Source: Micromonospora sp. NBRC 110009
GTDB lineage: Bacteria > Actinomycetota > Actinomycetes > Mycobacteriales > Micromonosporaceae
Reading direction: 5' to 3'
Length of the DNA: 64,000 nucleotides
NCBI RefSeq assembly: GCF_030518795.1
Contig: NZ_CP130427.1
Location: forward strand, 1,550,001-1,614,000
Part shown: positions 27,495 to 35,857 of the stretch, piece by piece
Layout: each line of letters begins with the position of its first letter
Position numbering within the stretch: position 1 is the first letter of the stretch
The notes under the pieces: model-generated
The model's input: the letters and a program-made list of their open reading frames with translations, nothing else
What the model was told of the DNA's origin: nothing
Database searches by the model: none
Translations under genes and position numbers: made by a program

Positions 27495-28514
27495 TCACCA
27501 ACCGTGGCGACGGTCGCCCGCCACCAGTTCACCCACCCGCGCCTCGGACCCGGGTGAGAACGGCTCCCGGCGGGCGGCGACCGCCTGCCGGGTCTCCTCG
27601 GCCACCAGGTCACCGTTGATCTGCGCCCCGGCCAGGGCGCCCGCGGCCGCGGCGGCACCGACCTGCGCGGCCGGGTCGGTGACGTTGCCCGCCACCCACA
27701 CCCCCGGCACCTCGGTCCGGCCGGCCGCGTCGGCCGGGACGTGCTCGCCCATCCCCGACGGGTGTTCCGCGGTGCGCAGCCCGAGCGCGGCCAGGAACCC
27801 GGCGCGCGCCACCATGCGGGAGGCGACCGCCAGCGCCTCCCGGGGGATCAGGGGGCCGTCGGCCAGGCGTACCCCCGCCAGGCGGTCCCCGACCACCTCC
27901 AGCGACGCGACCTCGCCGCGCACCACCCGGATGCCCCGGGCGGCGAGCTGCTCCGCCTGCTCCTCGGTCGGCGGCACGGTGTGGGTGAAGTACGTGACGT
28001 CCTCGCTCAACTGGCGGAACAGCAGCGCCTGGTGCACCGACATCGGCCCGCTGGCCAGCACGCCGATGGCCCGGTCGCGGATCTCCCACCCGTGGCAGTA
28101 GGGGCAGTGCACCACGTCCCGCCCCCACCGGTCGCGCAGCCCCGGCACGTCCGGCAGCTCGTCGACCAGCCCGCTGGTCACCAGCACCCGGCGGGCGCGC
28201 GTCGCCCGGCCGTCGGCCAGCGTCACCAGGAAACCGTCGCCGTCCCGGGTCACGGCGTCGACCTCGCCGCACACCACCTGGCCGCCGTAGCCCCGAACCT
28301 CCGCCCGGCCGCGCTCCAGCAGCTCGGCCGGCGGCATCCCCTCCCGGGCCAGCAGCCCGTGCACCCCGTCGGCCGGGGCGTTGCGCGGGGCGCCCGAGTC
28401 GATCACCACCACCGACCGCCGCGCCCGGGCCAGCATCAGCGCCCCGTTCAGGCCGGCGGCGCCGCCACCGATCACCACCACGTCGTACCCGTCTCCGAGC
28501 TGCTCGGTCACCAT
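27495..28514 (-). CDS. thioredoxin reductase-like FAD/NAD(P)-dependent oxidoreductase
   Basis: A 339-residue two-dinucleotide-binding flavoprotein. The FAD-binding motif VVVIGGGAAGLNGALMLARA starts near residue 13. The central redox-like motif is HCPYCHGWE at about 140-148, which replaces the CxxC context of true thioredoxin reductases. The C-terminal flavin motif is GVWVAGNVTDPAAQVGAAAAAG. The NADP motif is altered (AIGVLASGPMSVHQA), so the second nucleotide site may be weak. The ATG has GGAGGTGG upstream. It is divergent from an XRE-cupin regulator across TGGCAAAC repeats and probably forms an operon with the methyltransferase. This family includes disulfide reductases of unknown substrate. 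Confidence 0.9.
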   Translation of the reverse strand: MVTEQLGDGYDVVVIGGGAAGLNGALMLARARRSVVVIDSGAPRNAPADGVHGLLAREGMPPAELLERGRAEVRGYGGQVVCGEVDAVTRDGDGFLVTLADGRATRARRVLVTSGLVDELPDVPGLRDRWGRDVVHCPYCHGWEIRDRAIGVLASGPMSVHQALLFRQLSEDVTYFTHTVPPTEEQAEQLAARGIRVVRGEVASLEVVGDRLAGVRLADGPLIPREALAVASRMVARAGFLAALGLRTAEHPSGMGEHVPADAAGRTEVPGVWVAGNVTDPAAQVGAAAAAGALAGAQINGDLVAEETRQAVAARREPFSPGSEARVGELVAGDRRHGW

Positions 28515-28555
28515 GACCACCTCCCACGGCAACGATGCGACCGGTACGCCGAGAC

Positions 28556-28584
28556 TGGCAAACCTTGTTGCCGAAGTGGCAAAC
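28556..28584. promoter_or_regulatory. candidate operator between oxidoreductase and XRE-cupin genes
   Basis: TGGCAAAC occurs at 28556 and 28577, 21 bp apart, about two helical turns. An opposing TTGCC between them makes GGCAA-N6-TTGCC. The site lies in the 77-base divergent gap and is a likely binding site for the XRE-cupin protein, controlling both genes. Confidence 0.6.
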
Positions 28585-28591
28585 TAGCGGC

Positions 28592-29179
28592 ATGGACGAC
28601 GACCTGGACCGGGCCCTCGACGCGGTCGGCCCCCGGCTGCGTACGCTGCGCCAGCAGCGCGAGACCACCCTGGCCGACCTGTCGGCCGCCACGGGCATCT
28701 CGGTGAGCACCCTGTCCCGGCTGGAGTCCGGCACCCGCCGGCCCACCCTCGAACTGCTGCTCCCCCTGGCCAAGGCCTTCGGCGTCACCCTCGACGAACT
28801 CGTCGACGCGCCGCCCACCGGGGATCCGCGGGTCCACCTGCGGCCGATCAACCGGCACGGGATGACCCTGCTGCCGCTGACCCGCCGGGCCGGCGGCATC
28901 CAGGCGTACAAGTTCGTCATCCAGGCCAGCGACCGGCCCGCCGAGCCCGATCCGCAGACCCACGAGGGCTACGAGTGGGTCTACGTGCTCAACGGGCGGC
29001 TGCGGCTCGTCCTCGGCGACCACGACCTGGTGCTGTCGCCCGGCGAGGCCGCCGAGTTCGACACCCGGGTGCCGCACTGGTTCGGCTCGGCCGACACCGA
29101 ACCGGTCGAGTTCCTCAGCCTCTTCGGCCGGCAGGGCGAACGCGCCCACCTCCGGGCTCGCCCGAAGCGCCAGGAATGA
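28592..29179 (+). CDS. XRE-family regulator with C-terminal cupin sensor domain
   Basis: A 195-residue regulator with a lambda-repressor-like helix-turn-helix at about 15-65 (LRTLRQQRETTLADLSAATGI, then VSTLSRLESGTRRPTLELL). A small beta-barrel cupin follows at about 105-180, recognisable from EGYEWVYVLNGRLRLVLGDHDLVLSPGEAAEFDTRVPHWF. Such proteins sense small molecules or metals through the cupin pocket; the usual His/Glu ligands are only partly present here. It is divergent from the flavoprotein and probably regulates it and itself through TGGCAAAC repeats. The ATG at 28592 follows a TAGCGGC segment and lacks a Shine-Dalgarno. Its last 65 bases overlap the end of the convergent transporter gene. 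Confidence 0.9.
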   Translation: MDDDLDRALDAVGPRLRTLRQQRETTLADLSAATGISVSTLSRLESGTRRPTLELLLPLAKAFGVTLDELVDAPPTGDPRVHLRPINRHGMTLLPLTRRAGGIQAYKFVIQASDRPAEPDPQTHEGYEWVYVLNGRLRLVLGDHDLVLSPGEAAEFDTRVPHWFGSADTEPVEFLSLFGRQGERAHLRARPKRQE

Positions 29180-30341
29180 GCACCTGGACGCCGGGCCGGG
29201 GGAACGCACCGGCGGGTGGAAGGAAGAGTTGCCCGCGCCAGGCGCCGCGGACGGTGCGCGTCGCGACCGTCGCCCAGGCGGCGACCAGCAGCCCGTACAG
29301 CAGCACGGCGAGGGTGGTCAGCATGGCCGAGCCGGTCCGGGCGGCCAGGCCGGTCACACCGGTGACCAGGGTGCCGACCGGGAAGGTGAAGCTCCACCAG
29401 GTGAGCGAGAACGGCAGCCCGGCGCGCGCCGTGCGCACGGTGATCGCGGCCGCCAGGGCCAACCAGAGCAGGGCGAAACCCATCACCGGTACGCCGTAGA
29501 GCACGGCGAGCAGCTGCGCGCCGGCCGCGTACGGTTCGGGCAGCACCCCGTCGGCGGCCCGGCCGAGCAGGTGCGCGGCGGTGATCGACTGGCCGAGCGG
29601 ACCCAGCACGATCCACAGCGTGGGCACCATCCGCGCGGCGCCGGCCCGGTGGTGGACCAACCGGGCCCAGAGCTGCGGAAGGATGACGAGGGTGGCGACC
29701 AGGCTGATGCCGAACATCGCGTAGCAGGCGAGGACCAGGTCGAGCCGGACCTGGCCGGCCGGCAGGTGCGGCACGAGCAGCGCGCCGTTGGCGGCCGAGA
29801 CCATCGGCGGCACCACCGGCATCAGCCAGCCGCCGAACGCGGCGTCCGGCCCGATCCGATGCCGCGTGATCATCAGGTACGGGATCGCCACCGCGGTCAG
29901 CAGACCCAGCCCGGTCCCGACGCTCCACAGGACGAGGTCGACCGCGACGGCAGCCCGTTCGCCGATCAGTGCACCGCCCAGCAGCAGCGCACCGCCGCCG
30001 ACGGTCATCAGCGCCATCGGCGGTGCACCCCAGAACTGCGCCATGACCGGGTCGGACGCGTGCCCGAACGCCACGTTCCGATGCCGGCGCAGATGCACCG
30101 CCCACCCGGCGACCAGCGCCAGCAACAGCAGCGCCGCCGCGATCCAGACGAGGGTCGCCGCGAACCGGAGGCCCGGCAGGCGCACCGGCAGGCCGGCGGC
30201 GGCAGTGGCCACGATCCCGGTGCCCATCACCGAGGCGAACCAGTTGGGCCCGAGGTGCGCGAACACGTCCCGCGGATGCGCCAGCGCGGACAACGGTGCA
30301 GGCCGCCCGACAGCCGCCGAGCGGCGAAGAAGGGTGTTCAT
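29115..30341 (-). CDS. TDT-family transporter (TehA/Mae1/SSU1 superfamily)
   Basis: A polytopic protein of about 408 residues with ten predicted membrane helices. The first helix region has HLGPNWFASVMGTGIVATAAAGLP, the diagnostic TDT opening. Relatives export sulfite or tellurite-related anions or carry C4-dicarboxylates; the substrate here is not determined. Helices such as FSLTWWSFTFPVGTL near the C-terminus also fit the family. The ATG at 30341 is chosen, but an ATG at 30401, twenty codons upstream and 11 bases from the LysR start, is possible. It is divergent from a LysR regulator that probably controls it. Its C-terminal tail is Gly/Pro/Arg-rich and overlaps the convergent XRE-cupin gene by 65 bases. 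Confidence 0.88.
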   Translation of the reverse strand: MNTLLRRSAAVGRPAPLSALAHPRDVFAHLGPNWFASVMGTGIVATAAAGLPVRLPGLRFAATLVWIAAALLLLALVAGWAVHLRRHRNVAFGHASDPVMAQFWGAPPMALMTVGGGALLLGGALIGERAAVAVDLVLWSVGTGLGLLTAVAIPYLMITRHRIGPDAAFGGWLMPVVPPMVSAANGALLVPHLPAGQVRLDLVLACYAMFGISLVATLVILPQLWARLVHHRAGAARMVPTLWIVLGPLGQSITAAHLLGRAADGVLPEPYAAGAQLLAVLYGVPVMGFALLWLALAAAITVRTARAGLPFSLTWWSFTFPVGTLVTGVTGLAARTGSAMLTTLAVLLYGLLVAAWATVATRTVRGAWRGQLFLPPAGAFPRPGVQVLIPGASGEPGGGRVRPAGRRG

Positions 30342-30398
30342 GGAACCAACTGTCGAGTCACCCGGACCGGACCGGTAGCCGCCAATTCCCGAGACAGT

Positions 30399-30415
30399 CA
30401 TAACCTTCTCTTATG
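30399..30415. promoter_or_regulatory. inverted repeat at LysR/TDT divergent start region
   Basis: CATAA-N7-TTATG is a perfect 5-bp inverted repeat of the T-N11-A LysR-box type. It overlaps the LysR start codon and a leaderless-type TAACCT element at 30401-30406. It is a candidate autoregulatory site. Confidence 0.45.
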
Positions 30416-31324
30416 TCTCTGCCACCGCAGGTAACCGACCTGACCAGCTTCGACCTGCTGCTGTCCGTCGCCCGGCTCGGCAGCATCGGACAGGCCGCGG
30501 CAGAACACCGCATCTCCCAACCAGCGGCCAGCGCCCGCCTCCGTCAACTGGAACGCCGCCTCGGCCTCACCCTGCTCCAGCGCACCGCCCGTGGCTCCGT
30601 CCTCACCCCCACCGGAGCGCTGATCGCCGACTGGGCCCGGACGGTGGTGGACGCCGCCGATTCCCTCGCGGCCGCCGTCCAGGCCCTGCGCATCTCGCAC
30701 GAGAGCCGACTCACGATCTCCGCGAGCCAGACCGTCGCCGAGTACCTGCTGCCGGCCTGGCTTGTGGCACTGCGCGCCCGGCACCCGGACCTGACCGTCA
30801 CCCTCCAGGCCGCCAACTCCGCGGATGTGGCCGCCCGGCTCCTCGCCGACCGGGCCGACCTCGGCTTCGTCGAGGGCCCCGACCTGCCGCCGGGCCTGGA
30901 CGCGGACACCGTCGCCGGGGACCGGCTCACCGTCGTCGTCGCCCCCACTCACCCCTGGGCCCGACGCCGACGTGGCATCACCCCGACCGAACTCGCCACC
31001 ACGCCGCTGGTGTCCCGCGAGGCCGGCTCGGGCACCCTCCGGGCACTGGAGAGCGCCCTGCGTCAGCAGGCCATCGAGGTGCTCGCCGCCCCGCTGCTCG
31101 AACTCTCCTCGACCACGGCCATCAAGCACGCCGTCGCGGCAGGTAGCGGCCCCGCCGTGCTGAGTTCGCTGGCGGTCACCGCCGAACTCGCGGCCGGCAC
31201 GCTGACCGCCGTACCCGTCAGCGGCCTCCCCCTGCACCGCCAGCTACGCGCGGTGTGGCCGGCCGGGCGGCAGCTCACCGGCCCGGCCCGCGACCTCCAT
31301 GCGATCGCCCGCCGGCCCCGGTAG
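30413..31324 (+). CDS. LysR-family transcriptional regulator
   Basis: A 303-residue LysR protein. The winged helix-turn-helix spans about 10-68 (FDLLLSVARLGSIGQAAAEH, then ISQPAASARLRQLERRLGLTLLQR). The periplasmic-binding-like effector domain spans 90-295 with LTISASQTVAEYLLPAWL and LLADRADLGFVEGP. The ATG at 30413 has TAACCT six bases before it, fitting leaderless initiation. It is divergent from the TDT transporter, the usual arrangement in which a LysR protein activates the neighbouring gene when its anion ligand is bound. The ligand is unknown. Confidence 0.93.
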   Translation: MSLPPQVTDLTSFDLLLSVARLGSIGQAAAEHRISQPAASARLRQLERRLGLTLLQRTARGSVLTPTGALIADWARTVVDAADSLAAAVQALRISHESRLTISASQTVAEYLLPAWLVALRARHPDLTVTLQAANSADVAARLLADRADLGFVEGPDLPPGLDADTVAGDRLTVVVAPTHPWARRRRGITPTELATTPLVSREAGSGTLRALESALRQQAIEVLAAPLLELSSTTAIKHAVAAGSGPAVLSSLAVTAELAAGTLTAVPVSGLPLHRQLRAVWPAGRQLTGPARDLHAIARRPR

Positions 31325-31426
31325 TCCTGCCGGAGGCCGGGCCAGGGTTTTCACCCATGCGTGGCGGGGACCCGGGAGAGGAGAGGCGGACAGCGCGTCG
31401 GTCCGCCGCACCGACAGGGAGGCGAC

Positions 31427-31621
31427 ATGGGCTTCACCGAGCGGGCGAAGGACAAGGTCGAGGAGCTGGCGGGTCCGGCCCGGGCACGGGTGGGTGATAT
31501 GACCCAGGACGACCGGTCCGAGGCGGAACAGGTGATGCGGCGCGACGAACTCCGGGGCACGCACCCGGGCGACCACGTCCAGGAGGACGCACGGGACGCG
31601 AACGACAACTTCACGAACTGA
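31427..31621 (+). CDS. CsbD-like small stress protein
   Basis: A 64-residue hydrophilic protein beginning MGFTERAKDKVEELAG, with GGGAGG upstream. The frame is open earlier but that part is not protein-like. The highly charged, helical, low-complexity composition and the AKDKVEELAGPARARVGDMT segment resemble the CsbD family of general-stress proteins, whose function is not known. The C-terminal half ends with DHVQEDARDANDNFTN. It stands alone between the LysR and Lrp genes. Confidence 0.75.
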   Translation: MGFTERAKDKVEELAGPARARVGDMTQDDRSEAEQVMRRDELRGTHPGDHVQEDARDANDNFTN

Positions 31622-31692
31622 CCCGGTGTTCGCGGGCTGGACGCAGGCGGTAGCCGACAGCTGCCGTGAGCGGGGTCCGCTCACCGACCGGG

Positions 31693-32151
31693 TCACGGGT
31701 GGGGCGAGGCCGGCCGTGGGCCGCGATAGGACAGGGTGGCGCTGTAGACCACGTTCGTCGTGGTGCTGCCGAACGCGGCGAGGTCGTTGACGACCTGTTC
31801 GAGGTGTGCCATCGACGTCGCGGCAACCTTCAGCACGTAACAGTCGTCGCCCGTGGTGCGCAGGCACTCCAGGATCTCCGACCGTTGCTCCAGCAACCGG
31901 CGCAGAGGTTCGTGCTGGCTGCCGGGATACTTCAGCCGGACCACCGCGAGTACGGCGAAGCCCGCCTTGGGCAGGTCGACCTCGGCGCGGTAGCCGGTGA
32001 TCACACCGGTCGCCTCCAGCCGCCTCACCCGTTCGCTGGTGGCCGACGCGCTCAGCTTGACCCGCCGGCTGAGCTCGGTGATCGGCAGCCGGCCGTCGCC
32101 CTGCAACTCGATCAGGATGGACCAATCGACGGCATCGAGATTCTCGGCCAT
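31693..32151 (-). CDS. Lrp/AsnC-family transcriptional regulator
   Basis: A 152-residue regulator with an N-terminal helix-turn-helix (LDAVDWSILIELQGDGRLPI, then ITELSRRVKLSASATSERVRRLEATGVITGY) and a C-terminal RAM ligand-binding domain with the beta-strands AVLAVVRLKYPG and DCYVLKVAATSM. These proteins form dimers and octamers and respond to amino acids or related metabolites. It is divergent from the LLM oxidoreductase-deaminase pair across a 94-base gap and probably controls them. The C-terminus is Pro/His-rich. No Shine-Dalgarno is prominent. Confidence 0.92.
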   Translation of the reverse strand: MAENLDAVDWSILIELQGDGRLPITELSRRVKLSASATSERVRRLEATGVITGYRAEVDLPKAGFAVLAVVRLKYPGSQHEPLRRLLEQRSEILECLRTTGDDCYVLKVAATSMAHLEQVVNDLAAFGSTTTNVVYSATLSYRGPRPASPHP

Positions 32152-32245
32152 CGGGTCAATCTACCGACGGATCCACGGCAAAAGCCAACAAAGGCAGGGA
32201 AGATTCTGTTCACACGCCAGACCTGCGCTGGCTAGCCTCGGACCC

Positions 32246-33097
32246 GTGCAGATTGGCGTGAACGTACCGAACTTCGCCCCGGGCACCGACCCTGGCGTGC
32301 TGCGACAGTGGGCGCAGACGGTCGAGGGTCTCGGCTTCGACCTGCTGATGGTCTCCGACCACATCGCGGTGACCCCGGACGTGGCCGAGCAGTATCCGGC
32401 GCCGTTCTACGAGCCGTTCACCACGCTGTCCTGGCTGGCCGGGATGACCCGCCGGGTCCGGCTGGGCACCACGGTGCTCGTCCTCCCGTACCGGCACCCG
32501 CTGCTCACCGCCCGCATGGCGGCGAACCTCAACCGGCTCAGCGGCGGCCGGCTCGTCCTCGGTGTCGGCGTCGGCTGGGCCCGGCAGGAGTTCGAGGCGC
32601 TCGGCGTGCCGTTCGGGCGGCGCGGCGCACTGACCGACGAGTACCTGCGCGTCATGTGCGACGCCTGGCGGAACATCGACGACTACGACACCGATGACAT
32701 CCCCATCTGGGTCGGCGGCAACAGCGACGCCGGCATGCGTCGCGCCGTACGGCTCGGTCACGCCTGGCACCCGCTGCGCGTCACGCCCGGATGGCTGGCC
32801 GAAGCGGCCGGGCGGCTGAAGGCGACCGCCGACGAACTGGGTCGACCGGTGCCCGCGTTGACGCCGCGCATCGCACTCCGGGAGACCCGGGAACCGGTCA
32901 CCGACCCGGACCGGCTCGCCGGTGTCGGCACCACCGACCAGATCATCGCCGACCTCGACCAGATCCGTCTGCTCGGTGCGGAGACGGTGCTGCTCGACCC
33001 GTTCAACGGCGACCTGACCGCGATCCGCCGGCCAGAACGCGCCTGGCGGACGCTGGCCGCCGTGGCCGCGTACCACAAAGCCCAGGAGGACCGATGA
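32246..33097 (+). CDS. LLM-class F420-dependent oxidoreductase
   Basis: A 283-residue TIM-barrel oxidoreductase of the luciferase-like family, of the type that uses F420 in actinobacteria. The GTG at 32246 begins MQIGVNVPNFAPG and has TAGCCT seven bases upstream, a leaderless pattern. Hallmarks are LGFDLLMVSDHIAVTPD, TRRVRLGTTVLVLPYRHPLL, GGRLVLGVGVGWARQEFEALG and IPIWVGGNSDAGMRRAVRLG. Its stop overlaps the next ATG (ATGA), so it is coupled to the deaminase gene. Substrate is unknown; the deaminase partner hints at a nitrogenous or heterocyclic compound. Confidence 0.9.
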   Translation: MQIGVNVPNFAPGTDPGVLRQWAQTVEGLGFDLLMVSDHIAVTPDVAEQYPAPFYEPFTTLSWLAGMTRRVRLGTTVLVLPYRHPLLTARMAANLNRLSGGRLVLGVGVGWARQEFEALGVPFGRRGALTDEYLRVMCDAWRNIDDYDTDDIPIWVGGNSDAGMRRAVRLGHAWHPLRVTPGWLAEAAGRLKATADELGRPVPALTPRIALRETREPVTDPDRLAGVGTTDQIIADLDQIRLLGAETVLLDPFNGDLTAIRRPERAWRTLAAVAAYHKAQEDR

Positions 33098-33519
33098 CCC
33101 TCGACGACGAGAAGTTTCTCCGCCGTGCCGTAGAAATCGCCAGCCAGGCGGGGGCGTCCGGCGAACGGCCGTTCGGCTCGTTGCTTGTCGGCGCGGACGG
33201 CACCGTCCTGATCGAGGACCACAACACCGTGGTCTCCGACTCGGACATCACCGCCCACCCGGAACTGAAGCTGGCCCGCTGGGCCGCTCGGGAACTCGAC
33301 CCCGACGTGGCGGCCGGCACCACCATGTTCACCAGTTGTCAGCCCTGCCCGATGTGCGCGACCGCGATCGACCGGTCCGGCCTCGGCCGGGTGGTGTACG
33401 CCCTGTCCGCCGAACAGTTCGAGAAGGTCAGGCCGGCCGTCCCGCCGCTGCCGCCGGTGCGGTACGAGGGGCCGGCGCTGTTCGACGAGGCCCGCCAGCC
33501 GATCGACGACTACTACTAG
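33094..33519 (+). CDS. nucleoside/cytidine deaminase-fold zinc enzyme
   Basis: A 141-residue protein of the cytidine deaminase superfamily. The zinc site is SCQPCPMC (PCxxC) near 88-95 with the first ligand in AHPELKLARWAA near 53. The family usually has His-Ala-Glu; here it is His-Pro-Glu, still keeping the zinc-binding His and catalytic Glu. The N-terminal ERPFGSLLVGADGTV matches guanine and cytosine deaminase types. AGGAGGA precedes the ATG, which overlaps the LLM oxidoreductase stop by four bases. The two probably act on one pathway under the divergent Lrp regulator. The base or nucleoside used is unknown. Confidence 0.88.
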   Translation: MTLDDEKFLRRAVEIASQAGASGERPFGSLLVGADGTVLIEDHNTVVSDSDITAHPELKLARWAARELDPDVAAGTTMFTSCQPCPMCATAIDRSGLGRVVYALSAEQFEKVRPAVPPLPPVRYEGPALFDEARQPIDDYY

Positions 33520-33601
33520 TCACGGAGCGCCGATCACGTTGCCGCCGATCGGCCCGGGCGGGCCAGCCAGACGCCCCGGTCGGCTGTGGTGAGATCGCTG
33601 G

Positions 33602-34396
33602 ATGGCCACTCCTCGCGTCATCGCCACAGATCTCGACGGCACCCTGCTGCGCAGCGACTCGACGCTCTCTGACCGCACGCGAAAGGCACTGCGAATCACC
33701 CGAGCCGCTGGCGTGCGCGTAGTGGCGGCAACTGCCCGCCCGGCGCGCGTCATCGAGGACCTCTTCGGGTCCGAAGATCTCATCGACCTGGCCCTCTGTG
33801 GCAACGGGGCGGTCCGCTACGAGGTCGGCAGCCATCAGATTCTGATCACCCACCCGCTGCGCGAGGAGGTGACGCGGCAGGTGATGGCGGAGGTCTCGCG
33901 CCTGGTGCCGGGTGCGGGCTTCGCCGTGGAAACCGGCCACCACGCGCTCTTCGAACCCGGCTACCGCTACCGCCCGACCCTGGACAGCGACCGGGTGCCC
34001 GTGGCCACGCTCGCGGAACTCGTCGCTGACCCGCTGGTCAAGATCATGGTCTGGCTGCCCGATCAGGACCCGGACGCCGCCTGGGAGCGGCTGCGTCCCG
34101 GTCTCGATCAGCTCGTGGAATGCACGTGGTCCACCGAGCGCGCGCCGCTGGAGATCGCCGCACCCGGCGTGTCCAAGGCTGCGGCCCTGGCCACGCTCTG
34201 CCAGGACTGGACGGTCGATCCCGCCGAGGTGATCGCCTTCGGCGACGGTCCCAACGATCTGCCCATGCTCGCCTGGGCGGGTACCCCGTACGCCGTCGCG
34301 AACGCGCACGCCGCGGTACTCGCGGCCACGCCCAACCACACGGCCGGCAACGACGAGGACGGCGTTGCGCGGGTCCTGGAGGAGCTCTTTGCCTAG
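33602..34396 (+). CDS. HAD-superfamily Cof-type phosphatase
   Basis: A 264-residue HAD phosphatase of the IIB/Cof subfamily. Motif I is VIATDLDGTLLRSDSTLS at about 6-22 (nucleophile Asp and the Asp two residues later). Motif II is in VVAATARPAR. Motif III is the Lys in GVSKAAALATL, and motif IV is IAFGDGPNDLPML. A C2B-type cap domain lies between motifs II and III. Members dephosphorylate sugar phosphates, nucleotides or flavin precursors. It is monocistronic or followed by the acyltransferase gene after 70 bases. No Shine-Dalgarno is obvious before its ATG. Confidence 0.9.
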   Translation: MATPRVIATDLDGTLLRSDSTLSDRTRKALRITRAAGVRVVAATARPARVIEDLFGSEDLIDLALCGNGAVRYEVGSHQILITHPLREEVTRQVMAEVSRLVPGAGFAVETGHHALFEPGYRYRPTLDSDRVPVATLAELVADPLVKIMVWLPDQDPDAAWERLRPGLDQLVECTWSTERAPLEIAAPGVSKAAALATLCQDWTVDPAEVIAFGDGPNDLPMLAWAGTPYAVANAHAAVLAATPNHTAGNDEDGVARVLEELFA

Positions 34397-34466
34397 CGGC
34401 GCCAGCCCTTGGTGATCCTGCTCACTCCAGCTAGATCGGGTATCGACCGACCGGCAGCCTGGCCGG

Positions 34467-35549
34467 GTGACAACCACGGTGCTGCCGGAAAGCCCTGGCG
34501 TCGCTGTCGCGCCCGTCAGCCGCGACCCGTACATCGACAACGTCAAGGGGCTGTTGATCGTCCTGGTCGTGCTCGGCCACCTGGTGGGGCAGACGGTCGG
34601 CTCCTCGCCAGGTGGCCGGACGATCTACACGTTCATCTACCTGTGCCACATGCCGGCCTTCGTGCTGCTTTCGGGGATGCTCTCGGCAACCGAACTCACC
34701 GGCCGTCGTGCGGCGTCGCTGATCCGCGATCTGCTCGCGCCGTACGTGGTGTTTCAGCTGCTCTACATGGGCTTCTACACGGTGATGGACAAGCCGATGC
34801 CCTGGACGATCGACGAGCTCCTCTCCCCGATCTATCACCTGTGGTTCCTGCCCGCCCTGTTCATCTGGCGGATGCTCGCTCCGCTCTTCGCCCAGCTTCG
34901 CGGCGCGGTCGTCATCGCGGTCGTGGTGTCCCTCTCCGCCGGAGCCGCCACGGTGCTCGGCCACGCCCTGTCATTGGACCGGGTCGCAGGAATGCTGCCC
35001 TTCTTCGTCCTCGGCGTCTGGCTCGGTCGCGGCAGGCTCGCGCGCCGCCCATCTCCGCGTGTGCGGCTGACCGCGACCGCCGTGCTCATCGCTGCCGCGC
35101 CGGTCGCCTATCTGGTCGCCTCGCGCCTGCCGAGCCTCTGGTTGTACTGGAACCGCGGTTACCAGCGGCTCGGGGTGGAGGTGACCGAGGGCGTCCTGAT
35201 CCGGCTTGGACTGATGGCCGTCGGGCTGGCGATGACCTGGGCGATCATGATGCTTGCTCCGCGTCGCCAGACGTTCCTCACGGGCTGGGGAGCCAACTCC
35301 ATCTACCCGTACCTGCTGCACGTGTTCGTCGTCATGGCGTTCGCCTGGTCGCCCCTCAACAACCAGGTCGACAACCTCCCAGCCTTGCTGGTGCTCGTCG
35401 CCGCGGCCGTTGCGCTGGTCTGGATCACCGCCAGCCGGCCCGTGGTGTGGGCGTTGCGTCCGCTGGTCAGCCCTCCGGTCGGCTGGCTGCTCAGAGACGT
35501 CGTCCCAGCGAAGAAACCTCAGTCCACGACGGGGACCAGCCAGAGCTGA
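34467..35549 (+). CDS. acyltransferase-3 family membrane protein
   Basis: A 360-residue polytopic protein of the acyltransferase-3/OafA type, which acylates sugars or small molecules at the membrane. Hallmarks are the N-terminal YIDNVKGLLIVLVVLGHLVG, with the His that serves catalysis in this family, and about ten membrane helices. A short cytoplasmic loop LTGRRAASLIRDLLAPYVVF and YHLWFLPALFIWRML follow. GANSIYPYLLHVFVVMAF closes the family core. The GTG start is weakly supported (CAGCCT six bases upstream). No neighbouring glycan genes reveal its acceptor. Its 3' end overlaps a degenerate region. Confidence 0.87.
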   Translation: MTTTVLPESPGVAVAPVSRDPYIDNVKGLLIVLVVLGHLVGQTVGSSPGGRTIYTFIYLCHMPAFVLLSGMLSATELTGRRAASLIRDLLAPYVVFQLLYMGFYTVMDKPMPWTIDELLSPIYHLWFLPALFIWRMLAPLFAQLRGAVVIAVVVSLSAGAATVLGHALSLDRVAGMLPFFVLGVWLGRGRLARRPSPRVRLTATAVLIAAAPVAYLVASRLPSLWLYWNRGYQRLGVEVTEGVLIRLGLMAVGLAMTWAIMMLAPRRQTFLTGWGANSIYPYLLHVFVVMAFAWSPLNNQVDNLPALLVLVAAAVALVWITASRPVVWALRPLVSPPVGWLLRDVVPAKKPQSTTGTSQS

Positions 35550-35621
35550 TACGGGCCGGGGGCCGGTTCGAACGGGGCGTCCTGATCGAGCACCCCGAGG
35601 CCCGCGCCGCCTGATGCGACG

Positions 35622-35822
35622 TCAGCGGAGGCGGCCGACCAGATCGGCGACGTCGGCGAAAACTCGGTCTCCGACCGCCGCTGCCGCGGGTGAGACGGTG
35701 TCGAGGGTAAGGAATCCGTGCACCATCCCGGCCCCGCAGCGATGCCGGACCGGGACGCCCGCGGCCGCCAGGATGGCAGCTTGATCCGGACGATCTCGGC
35801 CCGGAAATGGCCCCCACGCCAA
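35622..35822 (-). pseudogene. C-terminal remnant of an alpha/beta hydrolase (HSL type)
   Basis: The 66-residue frame ends with AAILAAAGVPVRHR, GMVHGFLTL and DTVSPAAAAVGDRVFADV. This matches the last segment of lipase/esterase proteins of the hormone-sensitive lipase family, including the catalytic His in GMVHGF. The nucleophile and oxyanion parts are missing upstream, where only GC-rich noise is found. It is therefore a truncated relic rather than a functional gene. A separate frame at 35519-35610 (minus) ends DAPFEPAPGPYQLWLVPVVD and may be a second relic. The surrounding 394-base stretch has no other gene. Confidence 0.6.
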
Positions 35823-35857
35823 GAGCCCGCCCCGGACCCGGCGGATGGCCGAGAACG

